The notes under the pieces were generated by a model that saw only the letters and a list, made by a program, of their open reading frames with translations, did no database searches and was not told the origin of the DNA. From the NCBI GenBank assembly GCA_947627455.1, contig CANQWC010000004.1, forward strand, positions 35,159 to 99,158: 64,000 bases of DNA, given 5' to 3'. Of the stretch, positions 41,106-48,775 are shown in pieces (the stretch's first letter is position 1; each line of letters begins with the position of its first letter). The position numbers were made by a program, and so were the translations under genes. Origin of the DNA: an uncultured Clostridia bacterium. GTDB lineage: Bacteria > Bacillota > Clostridia > Oscillospirales > Ruminococcaceae.

Positions 41106-41795
41106 ATGAAGGAAAATACCCCGTTGGAGCGCCTTTATAACGGCGTCATAAAAGAAAACCCTACATTTGTGCTGATGCTCGGCATGTGCCCGACCCTCGC
41201 GGTGACTACAAGCGCGGTAAACGGCGTCGGAATGGGTCTTTCGACCTGCGCGGTGCTGATGATGTCAAACCTCATCATCTCGATCCTCCGAAAATTCATT
41301 CCCGAGCGCGTAAGAATGCCCGCGTATATCGTCGTCGTCGCGAGCTTTGTCACGGTGGTCGAGCTTTTGATGCAGGCCTACGTCCGCTCGGTATACACCT
41401 CTCTCGGGCTCTATATCCCGCTGATAGTCGTCAACTGCATAATCCTCGGCAGGGCCGAAAGCTATGCGGGTAAGAACCCCCCGCTCGCTTCCTTCTTCGA
41501 CGGCCTCGGAATGGGCCTCGGCTTCACCCTCGCGCTGACGGTAATCGGCGCTCTTAGAGAGCTTTTGGGCACGGGCGAGATCTTCGGGTTCAGAATTATG
41601 CCCGAGTCGTTCGAGCCCGTCTCGATAATGATAATGGCCCCGGGCGCGTTCTTCGTCCTCGCGATTTTAACCGCCCTTCAGAACAGGTTCAAGGCCCCAT
41701 CGGCGACCAACCGAAGCGACAAATTCTGCTCGGGAAGCTGTTCGGGCTGTATGCAGAAAAACTGCGGCTTCCGCGAAAGGAGCGATGAGGAATGA
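41106..41795 (+). CDS. rnfE: Rnf complex subunit RnfE
   Basis: A 229-residue, six-helix membrane subunit forming the core with RnfA. Motifs: LGMCPTLAVTTSAVNGVGMG, LIVVNCIILGRAESYA, GALRELLGTGE. The C-terminus carries a Cys-rich cytosolic tail (FCSGSCSGCMQKNCGF) after the last helix. The ATG at 41106 follows GGGAGGTGAG. The track start at 41064 lies inside rnfG. Confidence 0.96.
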   Translation: MKENTPLERLYNGVIKENPTFVLMLGMCPTLAVTTSAVNGVGMGLSTCAVLMMSNLIISILRKFIPERVRMPAYIVVVASFVTVVELLMQAYVRSVYTSLGLYIPLIVVNCIILGRAESYAGKNPPLASFFDGLGMGLGFTLALTVIGALRELLGTGEIFGFRIMPESFEPVSIMIMAPGAFFVLAILTALQNRFKAPSATNRSDKFCSGSCSGCMQKNCGFRERSDEE

Positions 41796-42376
41796 ACTTT
41801 CTTTCAACACTTTTTCTCGGCATAATCTCCGCGGCGCTTGTAAATAACGTCGTGCTGAGCCGATTCTTGGGCCTCTGCCCCTTCCTCGGGGTATCGAAAA
41901 AGACCTCTACCGCCCTCGGAATGGGCACTGCGGTCATCGCGGTAATAACCCTCTCGTCGGCGATAACCTATCTTATCGACCACTTCATTCTGCACGAGAA
42001 GCTCGTCTATCTTCGCACCATCGTCTTTATCCTGATAATCGCGGCGCTCGTCCAGTCGGTCGAGATAATACTCAAAAAGAAAATACCCTCGCTCTATAAG
42101 GCGCTCGGCGTTTATCTTCCGCTGATAACCACAAACTGCGCTGTTCTCGGCGTCGCAATCGACTCGGCCCAGAAAAACTATACTTTTTCCGAGACGATGA
42201 TCTATTCGATCGGCACCGCGGTCGGTTTTCTCATCGCGATAGTGCTGATGGCGGGTATCCGCGAAAGAATCGAGCACAACGATATCCCCGAGAGCTTCAA
42301 GGGAATGCCGATCGTCCTTGTTACGGCAGGGCTTATGGCGATTGCGTTCTACGGCTTCAAGGGCACGATAAGCTGA
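41792..42376 (+). CDS. rnfA: Rnf complex subunit RnfA
   Basis: A 194-residue, six-helix membrane subunit. NNVVLSRFLGLCPFLGVSK and LITTNCAVLGVAID carry the conserved cysteines that with RnfE hold an intramembrane iron-sulfur cluster. ATGA overlap with rnfE, then 15 nt to rnfB. Confidence 0.97.
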   Translation: MNFLSTLFLGIISAALVNNVVLSRFLGLCPFLGVSKKTSTALGMGTAVIAVITLSSAITYLIDHFILHEKLVYLRTIVFILIIAALVQSVEIILKKKIPSLYKALGVYLPLITTNCAVLGVAIDSAQKNYTFSETMIYSIGTAVGFLIAIVLMAGIRERIEHNDIPESFKGMPIVLVTAGLMAIAFYGFKGTIS

Positions 42377-42391
42377 GGAGGTGCGGCGAAA

Positions 42392-43183
42392 ATGTTAATG
42401 CCAATACTCATCGCCGCCGCTGTAATCGGCGTGATAAGCGTTATAATAGGTATAATTCTCGGCGTTCTTGCCGAAAAATTCAGGGTCGAGACCGACCCCC
42501 GCGAAGCCGAGGTCCGCGACTGTCTTGCGGGTTCAAACTGCGGCGGCTGCGGGTTTGCGGGCTGCGATGCCTACGCCCACGCGGTTGTTTTCGACAACGC
42601 CGACCCGACCCTCTGCCCCTCGTCGAATAAACATCAGATCGGCGAGATACTCGGCATTCACCTTGAAGACGGCGTGAGAAAATTTGCCGTCGTGAAGTGC
42701 TCGGGCGACTGCTCGAACACCAAAGAAAACTATTTCTACGGCGACGAGCGCGACTGCCGAATCGCCTATCTTGCCCCGGGTCATGGCGCGAAAAAGTGCG
42801 TCTACGGCTGCTGCGGGCTCGGCACCTGCGCTTCCGTCTGCCCCTATGACGCGATAAAGATAATCAACGGCCTCGCCCACATCGACCGCAAAAAGTGCAT
42901 GGCCTGCGGGCGCTGCGTTTCGGTATGCCCGAACAGGCTCATCGAAATAATTCCCGAGACCGCGCCCTATGTCGTCGGCTGCTCGTCAAAATCAAAGGGC
43001 CGGGACGTCAAGGCCGCCTGTTCTGTCGGCTGCATAGGCTGCGGAATGTGTCAGCGCGTCTGCGAGAGCGGCGCGATAACCGTCGAGAACAACCTCGCGA
43101 AGATCGACTGCACAAAGTGCACGGGCTGCGGCAAGTGCGCCGAAAAGTGCCCCTGCAAGATCATTCGTCCGAACGCGTCATGA
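42392..43183 (+). CDS. rnfB: Rnf complex subunit RnfB
   Basis: Electron-entry subunit that takes electrons from reduced ferredoxin. 263 residues: N-terminal membrane helix (LIAAAVIGVISVIIGIILG), a [4Fe-4S] motif SNCGGCGFAGCDAY and four ferredoxin-type clusters (CGLGTCASVCP, CMACGRCVSVCP, CIGCGMCQRVC, CTGCGKCAEKCPC). Last of the six rnf genes. Its stop overlaps the apbE ATG. Confidence 0.97.
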   Translation: MLMPILIAAAVIGVISVIIGIILGVLAEKFRVETDPREAEVRDCLAGSNCGGCGFAGCDAYAHAVVFDNADPTLCPSSNKHQIGEILGIHLEDGVRKFAVVKCSGDCSNTKENYFYGDERDCRIAYLAPGHGAKKCVYGCCGLGTCASVCPYDAIKIINGLAHIDRKKCMACGRCVSVCPNRLIEIIPETAPYVVGCSSKSKGRDVKAACSVGCIGCGMCQRVCESGAITVENNLAKIDCTKCTGCGKCAEKCPCKIIRPNAS

Positions 43184-44148
43184 AAAGGCTTTTAATACCG
43201 CTTCTTTCGGCGCTGATACTTCTTTCGGGGTGCGCCCCGAAGAGGTTCGGCGCCGTTTATACCGATGTCTTCGACACCTTCACCGAGCTCACCGTCTACT
43301 GCGACACCGAAGACGAATTCAACGCCTGCTCTGCCGCCGCCCATGCCGAGCTCCTGCGGCTTCATGAGATTTTTGACATCTATAACACCTACGGCGGCCT
43401 AACCAACGCCGCCTCGCTGAATTCCGATCTCTCCGCCGACTGCCCCGACGAGCTTGTTGAGCTCATCGCGAGCGGAAAACAGTGGTATGAACTCTCGGGC
43501 GGAAAACTCAACATCGCGCTCGGAAGCGTTCTCTCGCTCTGGCACGACTGCCGCGAAAAGGGCGTTCTGCCCGATGAAAGCGAGCTCAAGGCCCGCGCCG
43601 AGCACTGCGCCATCGCCGATATTGTCATCGACGGCAATAATGTGAGCCTTTCCGACCCGCTGATGTCTGTCGACCTTGGCGCCGTCGCGAAGGGCTATGC
43701 CGCCCAAAAAACCGCCGAGCTTCTTACCGAGGCGGGGTTTGAAAACTTCGCCCTCTCGGTCGGCGGAAACGTCATCACCCGAGGCAAAAAGCCCTCGGGC
43801 AGATGGGAGATCGGCATTGAAGACCCCGACGGCGGCCTGCTCACAACGGTGAAGGTCTCGGGCGAGTCGGTGGTCACGAGCGGCGACTATCAGCGCTTTT
43901 TCGAGGTCGACGGCGTGAGGTATCACCACATCATCGACCCCGACACGCTCTACCCCGCGGGCCTCTGGCGCTCGGTGACGGTAATCAGCGAAAATTCCGC
44001 CGAGGCCGACGCCCTTTCGACCGCGCTCTTCTGCCTCGATGAGCAAAGCGGCAGGGCGCTCGCCGAAAAAATCAGTGCCGAGGCGATGTGGGTTGCCGCC
44101 GACGGCAGCATCGCCAAAACGGAGGGATTTTCCGACTATGAAAAATAA
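43180..44148 (+). CDS. apbE: FAD:protein FMN transferase (ApbE), lipoprotein
   Basis: Attaches FMN covalently to threonine of RnfG and RnfD outside the membrane. 322 residues: lipobox LLSGCAP near residue 20, then DVFDTFTELTVYC, VDLGAVAKGYAAQ, FALSVGGNV and SGDYQRFFEVDGVRYHHIIDP. The ATG at 43180 overlaps the rnfB stop (ATGA). The track extends it wrongly to 42895. Cotranscription with rnf ensures flavinylation of the complex. Confidence 0.94.
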   Translation: MKRLLIPLLSALILLSGCAPKRFGAVYTDVFDTFTELTVYCDTEDEFNACSAAAHAELLRLHEIFDIYNTYGGLTNAASLNSDLSADCPDELVELIASGKQWYELSGGKLNIALGSVLSLWHDCREKGVLPDESELKARAEHCAIADIVIDGNNVSLSDPLMSVDLGAVAKGYAAQKTAELLTEAGFENFALSVGGNVITRGKKPSGRWEIGIEDPDGGLLTTVKVSGESVVTSGDYQRFFEVDGVRYHHIIDPDTLYPAGLWRSVTVISENSAEADALSTALFCLDEQSGRALAEKISAEAMWVAADGSIAKTEGFSDYEK

Positions 44149-44491
44149 GCGGCTTCTTTGCGATCTTCTCCTGATCCTTGCGATAGCGGCGCTCGCGGGG
44201 GCGATTTTTCTTCTGACAAGGCTTCCCTCGGGCGAGGAGGGCGAGGCTGTCGAGATAAGGATCGGCGGCGAGCTTTTCAAGGTTCTCCCCCTCGATACCG
44301 ACTCGTCGACCGACGTCGGCGGGCTCTGCACCGTTGTGATTGAAAACGGCGCGGCAAGGGTCTCGGAATCGACCTGTTCAAACCTTTTATGCGTAAACCA
44401 CCGCCCGATAAGCCGCTCGGGCGAATCCATCGTCTGCCTGCCCAACGGCGTGACCGTTCGGGTGAGCGGCGGCGCCGATTTCTACATATGA
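44138..44491 (+). CDS. NusG domain II-containing protein
   Basis: A 117-residue protein with an N-terminal membrane helix (LLLILAIAALAGAIFLL) and an extracytoplasmic NusG_II-like beta domain (STCSNLLCVNHRPISRSGESIVCLPNGV). Such proteins recur next to rnf/apbE and Gx genes in Clostridia and may help redox or maturation steps outside the cell (inference). It overlaps apbE by 11 nt. Confidence 0.88.
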   Translation: MKNKRLLCDLLLILAIAALAGAIFLLTRLPSGEEGEAVEIRIGGELFKVLPLDTDSSTDVGGLCTVVIENGAARVSESTCSNLLCVNHRPISRSGESIVCLPNGVTVRVSGGADFYI

Positions 44492-44499
44492 GGCCGCCC

Positions 44500-45009
44500 A
44501 TGAAAACATCGCGAAAAATCGCCCTTCTCGGGCTTCTGACTGCGCTCTGCTTCGTGCTTTCATATATCGAGTTTCTGCTGCCACTGCCGTCGTTCGGCGT
44601 GCCCGGGGTAAAGCTCGGCCTCGCCAATCTATGCGTAATGGCGGCGCTTTGGCTTGTCGGCGCAAAAGAGGCCGCGGCGATAAACCTCATAAGAATAATC
44701 CTCAACTGGGCGATATTCGGAAGCTTCACGGGGCTGTTGTACAGCCTTGCGGGCGGGTTTTTGAGTTTTTTGGCGATGCTCCTGCTGAAAAAATCGGGGC
44801 GCTTTTCGCCGATAGGCATATCTGCGGCGGCGGGCGCGCTTCATAACGTCGGCCAGCTTGCCGTCGCGATGCTCTTGACAGACGCCGCGGCATTGTGGTA
44901 TTATACACCCGTATTGATAATTTGCGGGCTTGCCGCGGGGGCGGTCAACGGGCTTGTTTTCTCGGCGATACTCTTACGGCTCCAAAGAAAGGAAAATCAC
45001 CATGAATAG
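44500..45009 (+). CDS. Gx transporter family membrane protein
   Basis: A 169-residue protein with about five helices: ALLGLLTALCFVLSYIEFLLP, PGVKLGLANLCVMAALWLVGAKEA, NWAIFGSFTGLLYSLAGGFLS. Recognised as the Gx family, formerly annotated heptaprenyl diphosphate synthase component I, and similar in pattern to ECF S components. The ATG at 44500 has GAGG 6 nt upstream. Substrate unknown. Confidence 0.85.
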   Translation: MKTSRKIALLGLLTALCFVLSYIEFLLPLPSFGVPGVKLGLANLCVMAALWLVGAKEAAAINLIRIILNWAIFGSFTGLLYSLAGGFLSFLAMLLLKKSGRFSPIGISAAAGALHNVGQLAVAMLLTDAAALWYYTPVLIICGLAAGAVNGLVFSAILLRLQRKENHHE

Positions 45010-45535
45010 ACAGATCAAGCTTTTATGCCTCTCCGCGATGTTTCTTGCGATAGGTCTCGCCCTGCCCGCCGTCACGATGCACATTCCCGAGATCGGAAAT
45101 ATGCTCTGCCCGATGCACATTCCCGTGCTTCTCTGCGGGCTGATCTGCGGCTGGAAATACGGGCTCGCGGTCGGCGCGATAACCCCGATTCTGCGAAGCT
45201 TTATTGCGGGAATGCCCCCGCTTTACCCCAGCGCTGTCGGCATGGCGTTCGAGCTTGCGGCTTACGGCGCGTCGGTAGCGATAATCTACTCGCTCTTTAA
45301 GAAGAAAAACTTAGCGGCGACATATATCTCTTTGGTTTCCGCGATGGTTATAGGCCGCCTCATCTGGGGAATCGCAAGAACGGTGATGTTCGGCGTCGCG
45401 GGAACGGAATTCAGCTTCACCATCTTCATCACGAGCGGCTTTGTTCAGGCGATCCCGGGGATAATCGTCCAGCTTATCCTTATTCCGATAATAATCGAAG
45501 CTCTCAAAAAGGCGAAAGCCCTCCCCGTAAAGTAA
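45002..45535 (+). CDS. ECF transporter S component
   Basis: A 177-residue membrane protein with about six helices: LCLSAMFLAIGLALPAV, MHIPVLLCGLICGWKYGLAVG, FELAAYGASVAIIY, and a late FVQAIPGIIVQLILIP. S component of an energy-coupling factor transporter for a vitamin-like substrate. Not assignable further, although the setting beside Rnf/ApbE makes a flavin or related cofactor attractive (inference). It overlaps the Gx gene by 8 nt. SD AAAGGA. A terminator follows. Confidence 0.86.
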   Translation: MNRQIKLLCLSAMFLAIGLALPAVTMHIPEIGNMLCPMHIPVLLCGLICGWKYGLAVGAITPILRSFIAGMPPLYPSAVGMAFELAAYGASVAIIYSLFKKKNLAATYISLVSAMVIGRLIWGIARTVMFGVAGTEFSFTIFITSGFVQAIPGIIVQLILIPIIIEALKKAKALPVK

Positions 45536-45542
45536 TAAGTCA

Positions 45543-45569
45543 AATGCCCCTATTTTCGGGGCATTTTTC
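45543..45569 (+). terminator. Terminator of the rnf-apbE-ECF operon
   Basis: AATGCCCC-TATTT-TCGGGGCATT then TTTCA, 8 nt after the last stop codon. Confidence 0.85.
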
Positions 45570-45629
45570 ATCTTTACATTTTTCGCAACCGTCCTCGCAA
45601 CAAATATTTTTTGCCGAAGAGGTCGGGTT

Positions 45630-45661
45630 GGTTGACCGCAACCGACATTTTCTGATACAAT
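45630..45661 (+). promoter_or_regulatory. Promoter and operator-like palindrome of XRE gene
   Basis: TTGACC (45632-45637), 18-nt spacer, TACAAT (45656-45661). The -35 box is embedded in GGTTG-ACCG-CAACC (45630-45643), a position that suits autorepression. Confidence 0.6.
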
Positions 45662-45697
45662 CAACGCATAGACCAAAAAAGAAAGGAGCTGCGATAA

Positions 45698-46471
45698 ATG
45701 ACTATTGCAGACAGAATTTCCGAGCTCCGCCGCTCCCGCGCGATGTCTCAGGAAGAGCTCGCCGAGCTTGCGGGGGTATCCCGCCAGGCGGTGAGCAAGT
45801 GGGAAAGCGAGCAATCGATCCCCGACATGTATAACGTCGTGACCCTCAGCGAGATATTCGGCGTCACGACCGATTATCTTCTTCGCGGGGTCGAGCCCAT
45901 CGGCGAATACCCCGAAACCAAAAAGAGGCCCTCGGCGCCATATAACATCGTCGCGACGGCGCTTAACGTCATCGGCCTGATGGTCTCCTGCGGCATCTTC
46001 GCGATAACCGCCGATGAGGTTTCGTCGCTTGTGTGCTTTGTGTTCATGACCCTCGGCGTGATGACCTTCATGCTCGGCACGGTTAAGCTTCCCCGCCGCG
46101 ACCAGCTCACGAACGCCTGCTCGTTCTGGCGTGTGAACATCTGGGTGGTGCTGTTTTTCGCGATGTCGCTGATCTATAACGCCGCCCTGAAGCTTTATAT
46201 TTCGCCGTTTCCCCAGCTTCTCCCGACGACCTACATGAGCCTTTCGACGACAAAAGACCCCGTGCTCATACTAATCGGCAGGGGAGAGGTCGACGAAGTG
46301 ACCCGCGATTTTATCGTCTACACCGCGCCCGTGATCTTTGTCGTTGCCTATACCGTGCTCTGCGCCGTCGCGACCTATCTTTTCAGCTTAGCTATCCACA
46401 AAGCCAAGCTCGGCGAGCCGCTCTTCCGACGCCCCGAACCGCCGAAGCCTATCCCACCCGCCGAGCAGTAA
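45698..46471 (+). CDS. XRE regulator fused to membrane domain
   Basis: A 257-residue protein: N-terminal helix-turn-helix (MSQEELAELAGVSRQAVSKWE, about residues 5-65, ending in TDYLLRG), then about four to five transmembrane helices (IGLMVSCGIFAITA, LVCFVFMTLGVMTFMLG, IWVVLFFAMSLIYNAAL, FVVAYTVLCAVATYLFSLAI) and a Pro-rich tail. A one-component, membrane-tethered regulator, perhaps sensing the envelope. SD AAAGGAG. Monocistronic. Confidence 0.9.
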   Translation: MTIADRISELRRSRAMSQEELAELAGVSRQAVSKWESEQSIPDMYNVVTLSEIFGVTTDYLLRGVEPIGEYPETKKRPSAPYNIVATALNVIGLMVSCGIFAITADEVSSLVCFVFMTLGVMTFMLGTVKLPRRDQLTNACSFWRVNIWVVLFFAMSLIYNAALKLYISPFPQLLPTTYMSLSTTKDPVLILIGRGEVDEVTRDFIVYTAPVIFVVAYTVLCAVATYLFSLAIHKAKLGEPLFRRPEPPKPIPPAEQ

Positions 46472-46562
46472 CCGCAAGAAGCGATTTAAAATTTTTCAAG
46501 AAGTGTTTTTCAAAAAGAGGGCGAAAGTCCTCTTTTTTGTAGATTTTTACAGGGAGGGTGAA

Positions 46563-46860
46563 TTTAAAGGTATACCCGCGACCTCGCTCCGCTCGCTCGG
46601 GGTATGCTGTTTTTACCGCTCCGCACATGCGAGTCGGCCGCCAAACAACACGCATAAAAGCGCTTAGCCGAGCAAATATCTCATATAAGCGCATGTGCGT
46701 CGCTATCACCCCACCCCCGCCAAACTTTTGCTATGAATCAATTCTCAGCTCAGCCCCCGCCCCTCGAAGGGCGGGGGCATTGCTGTCTTTCCGTTAGCGC
46801 TATGTTTCGACGGGGGTGGGGTGACTAAAAATAGCATGAGCGAAGCGAATACCTTTTAAA
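46563..46860. repeat. 298-bp dispersed element, copy 2
   Basis: Ends TTTAAAGGTAT and ATACCTTTTAAA are inverted. Relative to copy 1 (9856-10133, opposite orientation) the same blocks occur in order: GGTATACCCGCGACCTCGC, GCTCGCTCGGGGTATGCT, TACCGCTCCGC, GTCGCTATCACCCCACCCCC, a CCCCTCGA palindrome with CTTTCC and GCGCTAT, and TAAAAATAGCAT. A unique stretch of about 75 bp in the middle differs between copies. No ORF. The 1.1-kb gene-free stretch 46472-47565 contains this element, an inverted repeat, a tRNA fragment and two hairpins. Confidence 0.7.
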
Positions 46861-47074
46861 AAGGGGTATTGCGGCTTTTCGGGTGGGTCTTTATTATCAC
46901 CCAGCTTTACACTATCAAGGCGCATCGCGGAGCCCGCGTAAGCGGGCTCCTATGAACGTAGTTTTTGCCCAAGAGGACGAGCAATCAATCGTTTACGATT
47001 GCGAAGCCCGATTGGCTACAAAAACCGTCTTTCATTCCCCTGCAAGGGGAGGGGCGTGGAAATTAGCCGCATAT

Positions 47075-47221
47075 AACGCTTTAACCAATCGTCGCGAACC
47101 CCGTCCGACAGGAATCGTAACCTCAATGGAAGCGCTATTTCTTGCCGCTCGCACTTCGCAGGCGTGAACTATTGCCCGCTCGTGCTTGCGGAGAAATAGC
47201 CACTTCCATAGCAGAAGCGTT
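47075..47221. repeat. Imperfect 147-bp inverted repeat
   Basis: Nested arms: AACGCTT (47075-47081) with AAGCGTT (47215-47221), and ATGGAAGCGCTATTTCT (47126-47142) with AGAAATAGCCACTTCCAT (47192-47209). It could fold into a long cruciform. The left arm contains the tRNA-derived fragment listed next. No coding function. Confidence 0.5.
47103..47123 (-). other. tRNA-Arg 3'-end fragment (possible att scar)
   Basis: GTCCGACAGGAATCG (47103-47117) is identical over 15 nt to 47572-47586 in the tRNA-Arg gene and continues, after one inserted T, with AACCT. It matches the T-arm and part of the acceptor stem in the same orientation, 450 bp downstream of the tRNA 3' end. A duplicated tRNA 3' end is the classic scar of integrase-mediated insertion. 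Confidence 0.5.
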
Positions 47222-47446
47222 AAAACTATCTTTTCGCCTGCCCTCGGCGAGAACGATTGCCTCGGTTGGCTCAAAGAGTTTTAATCGCGTCTGCGCCCCA
47301 AAGCGCCCATACTTTTGCACCGCTCCACAACTCTGCCAAACCCGAACCTTCCCATCTCTCAACCACTTTCCGAGCGCTTTGACCGCAGCTTCTCAACCTG
47401 TCGACTGATCAAAGAAAAACTCCCGACAAGCGGGTGCAAAAAGGGG

Positions 47447-47474
47447 CCCCGAAAATGCGTAAGCATTTTTGGGG
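47447..47474. repeat. Hairpin near tRNA
   Basis: CCCCGAAAATGC-GTAA-GCATTTTTGGGG, a 12-bp stem with one mismatch. Similar palindromes are scattered in the other gene-free stretches. Confidence 0.5.
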
Positions 47475-47529
47475 AAAAGGCGGAGCAGCGGAGCGAGTGA
47501 AGCGGCGATTTTGAAATGCAAAGCATGAA

Positions 47530-47564
47530 AAAAGCGCCGCAAGCGATACGAAGCTTGCGACGCC
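47530..47564 (-). terminator. Terminator of tRNA-Arg
   Basis: GCGTCGCAAGC-N8-GCTTGCGGCGC followed by TTTTTT on the minus strand, starting 2-3 nt after the CCA end. Confidence 0.85.
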
Positions 47565-47565
47565 G

Positions 47566-47640
47566 TGGTCTGTCCGACAGGAATCGAACCTGCGCGCATG
47601 CGGTCGGAGCGCATTGCTCTATCCACTGAGCTACGGACAG
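47566..47640 (-). tRNA. tRNA-Arg(CCG)
   Basis: Minus-strand cloverleaf: acceptor CTGTCCG/CGGACAG, D-arm GCTC...GAGC, anticodon stem ATGCG/CGCAT with loop CTCCGAC (anticodon CCG, reads CGG), T-arm GCAGG-TTCGATT-CCTGT, discriminator A and an encoded CCA. The variable loop is short (GCGC). Confidence 0.95.
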
Positions 47641-47657
47641 TTATTCCCGCGGCAAGG

Positions 47658-48188
47658 TCAACCCCTGCCGCCGAGTTTTTTAGAAAAATACAGCACCAAA
47701 TCGTCGTCGTTACAGCAGTCCTCAAACTCGCCGCAGACCCTGTCGCGATACCAAACGCCGCTGCCGTCGGGCAGATACCCGCGCTTGCAATACATTCGCT
47801 GCGCGCTGCCATAGCCCGAGTTCAGCCCCACGCCGAGGCCGACCTCGTCCGAGAATTTCCCCGCGATCTCTTCCGCGATGTCCATAAGCTTCCCGCCGAC
47901 GCCTCTTCTGCGAAATTTTTCGAGAACCGCAAAGTCGACGATCATCGGCAGCCGCCCCGCGAAAGCGCCGTGCTCATATTTCGGGTAGACGCTGACATAA
48001 CCCGCGGGCTCGCCGCACCAATCGGCCGCAAGGCAAATCGCCCTGCCCTCTTCTCTTTCCGCGAGGCGTTTTTCGAGCTTCGACTCGTCGGCTTCCCAGC
48101 CCTGAGCGCGTTCGCCCTCGGCAAAGACCTTCGGGTCGCTCTCCGCCATGTCTCGGACGGTTATTTTGCCGTCAGAATAATATACCAT
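47658..48188 (-). CDS. GNAT family N-acetyltransferase
   Basis: A 176-residue acetyltransferase: AGYVSVYPKYEH strand, VDFAVLEKFRRRGVGGKLMDIAEE acetyl-CoA loop, and the C-terminal SAQRMYCKRGYLPDGSGVW. It ends 17 nt from the tRNA gene on the same strand. Substrate unknown. The start ATG at 48188 has AAAGGAAA upstream. Confidence 0.9.
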   Translation of the reverse strand: MVYYSDGKITVRDMAESDPKVFAEGERAQGWEADESKLEKRLAEREEGRAICLAADWCGEPAGYVSVYPKYEHGAFAGRLPMIVDFAVLEKFRRRGVGGKLMDIAEEIAGKFSDEVGLGVGLNSGYGSAQRMYCKRGYLPDGSGVWYRDRVCGEFEDCCNDDDLVLYFSKKLGGRG

Positions 48189-48226
48189 ATGTCAATTTCC
48201 TTTTTAATACTACAATTTGTATTGAT

Positions 48227-48775
48227 TTACAGTCCGAATTTTTCCTTGATAAGCCTTGCGGCCTCGCCCGCCGAGATATTTGTATTGTCGATTCTGAGGT
48301 AGTTTTCAAACCCCGTCTCATCGGGCAGGCTCTCGACTCGGCAGGTTTTTTCGTCATAGATAAGCGCCTCCGAGAATTCAAAATCGCGCTTGCTCGGCTT
48401 GTTTCTGAGCCGATTTTCGGTGCGGTTTCTCCTCAGCCGCTCCTCAAAGTCGGCGACAAGCTCGACAAGATAAACCTCTGCGCCGACTTTTCTGAAAATA
48501 TCCGCGACCCCGCGAATATATTCGCCGTCCCTCGGCGAAGAAAAATCCCAAATATAGGTAAAAACGAGCCCGTAATTTCCGCTCTTCGCGAACTCCTCAA
48601 AAATCACCTGCCGAAGCCTCGCTATCGCCTCCGAGTCATACCGCCCGAAGATCTCGGTCACAAGGTCGATGGTCATGTGGTTGTGAAACAGCCTCAGATC
48701 GGTCATTTTGCAGAGCTCCTGCCCGACCGTCATTTTTCCCGACGCCCCTCCGCCGATTATAATAACGAGCTTCAC
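48227..48775 (-). CDS. Small P-loop kinase / AAA-family ATPase
   Basis: A 182-residue P-loop protein. Walker A GGGASGKMTVG directly after the first strand (KLVIIIG), then NHMTIDLVTEIFG and a late lid-like RNRTENRLRNKPSKRDF. Like shikimate-kinase-like proteins that phosphorylate small molecules. The GTG start at 48775 overlaps the metG stop (TAGTG), so it is coupled to metG. Substrate unknown. Confidence 0.82.
   Translation of the reverse strand: MKLVIIIGGGASGKMTVGQELCKMTDLRLFHNHMTIDLVTEIFGRYDSEAIARLRQVIFEEFAKSGNYGLVFTYIWDFSSPRDGEYIRGVADIFRKVGAEVYLVELVADFEERLRRNRTENRLRNKPSKRDFEFSEALIYDEKTCRVESLPDETGFENYLRIDNTNISAGEAARLIKEKFGL

Noticed and set aside
46558-47500. Several short ORFs in the gene-free stretch before tRNA-Arg
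   Set aside because: They overlap palindromic repeats and a tRNA-derived fragment, lack SD sequences and have no recognisable domains.
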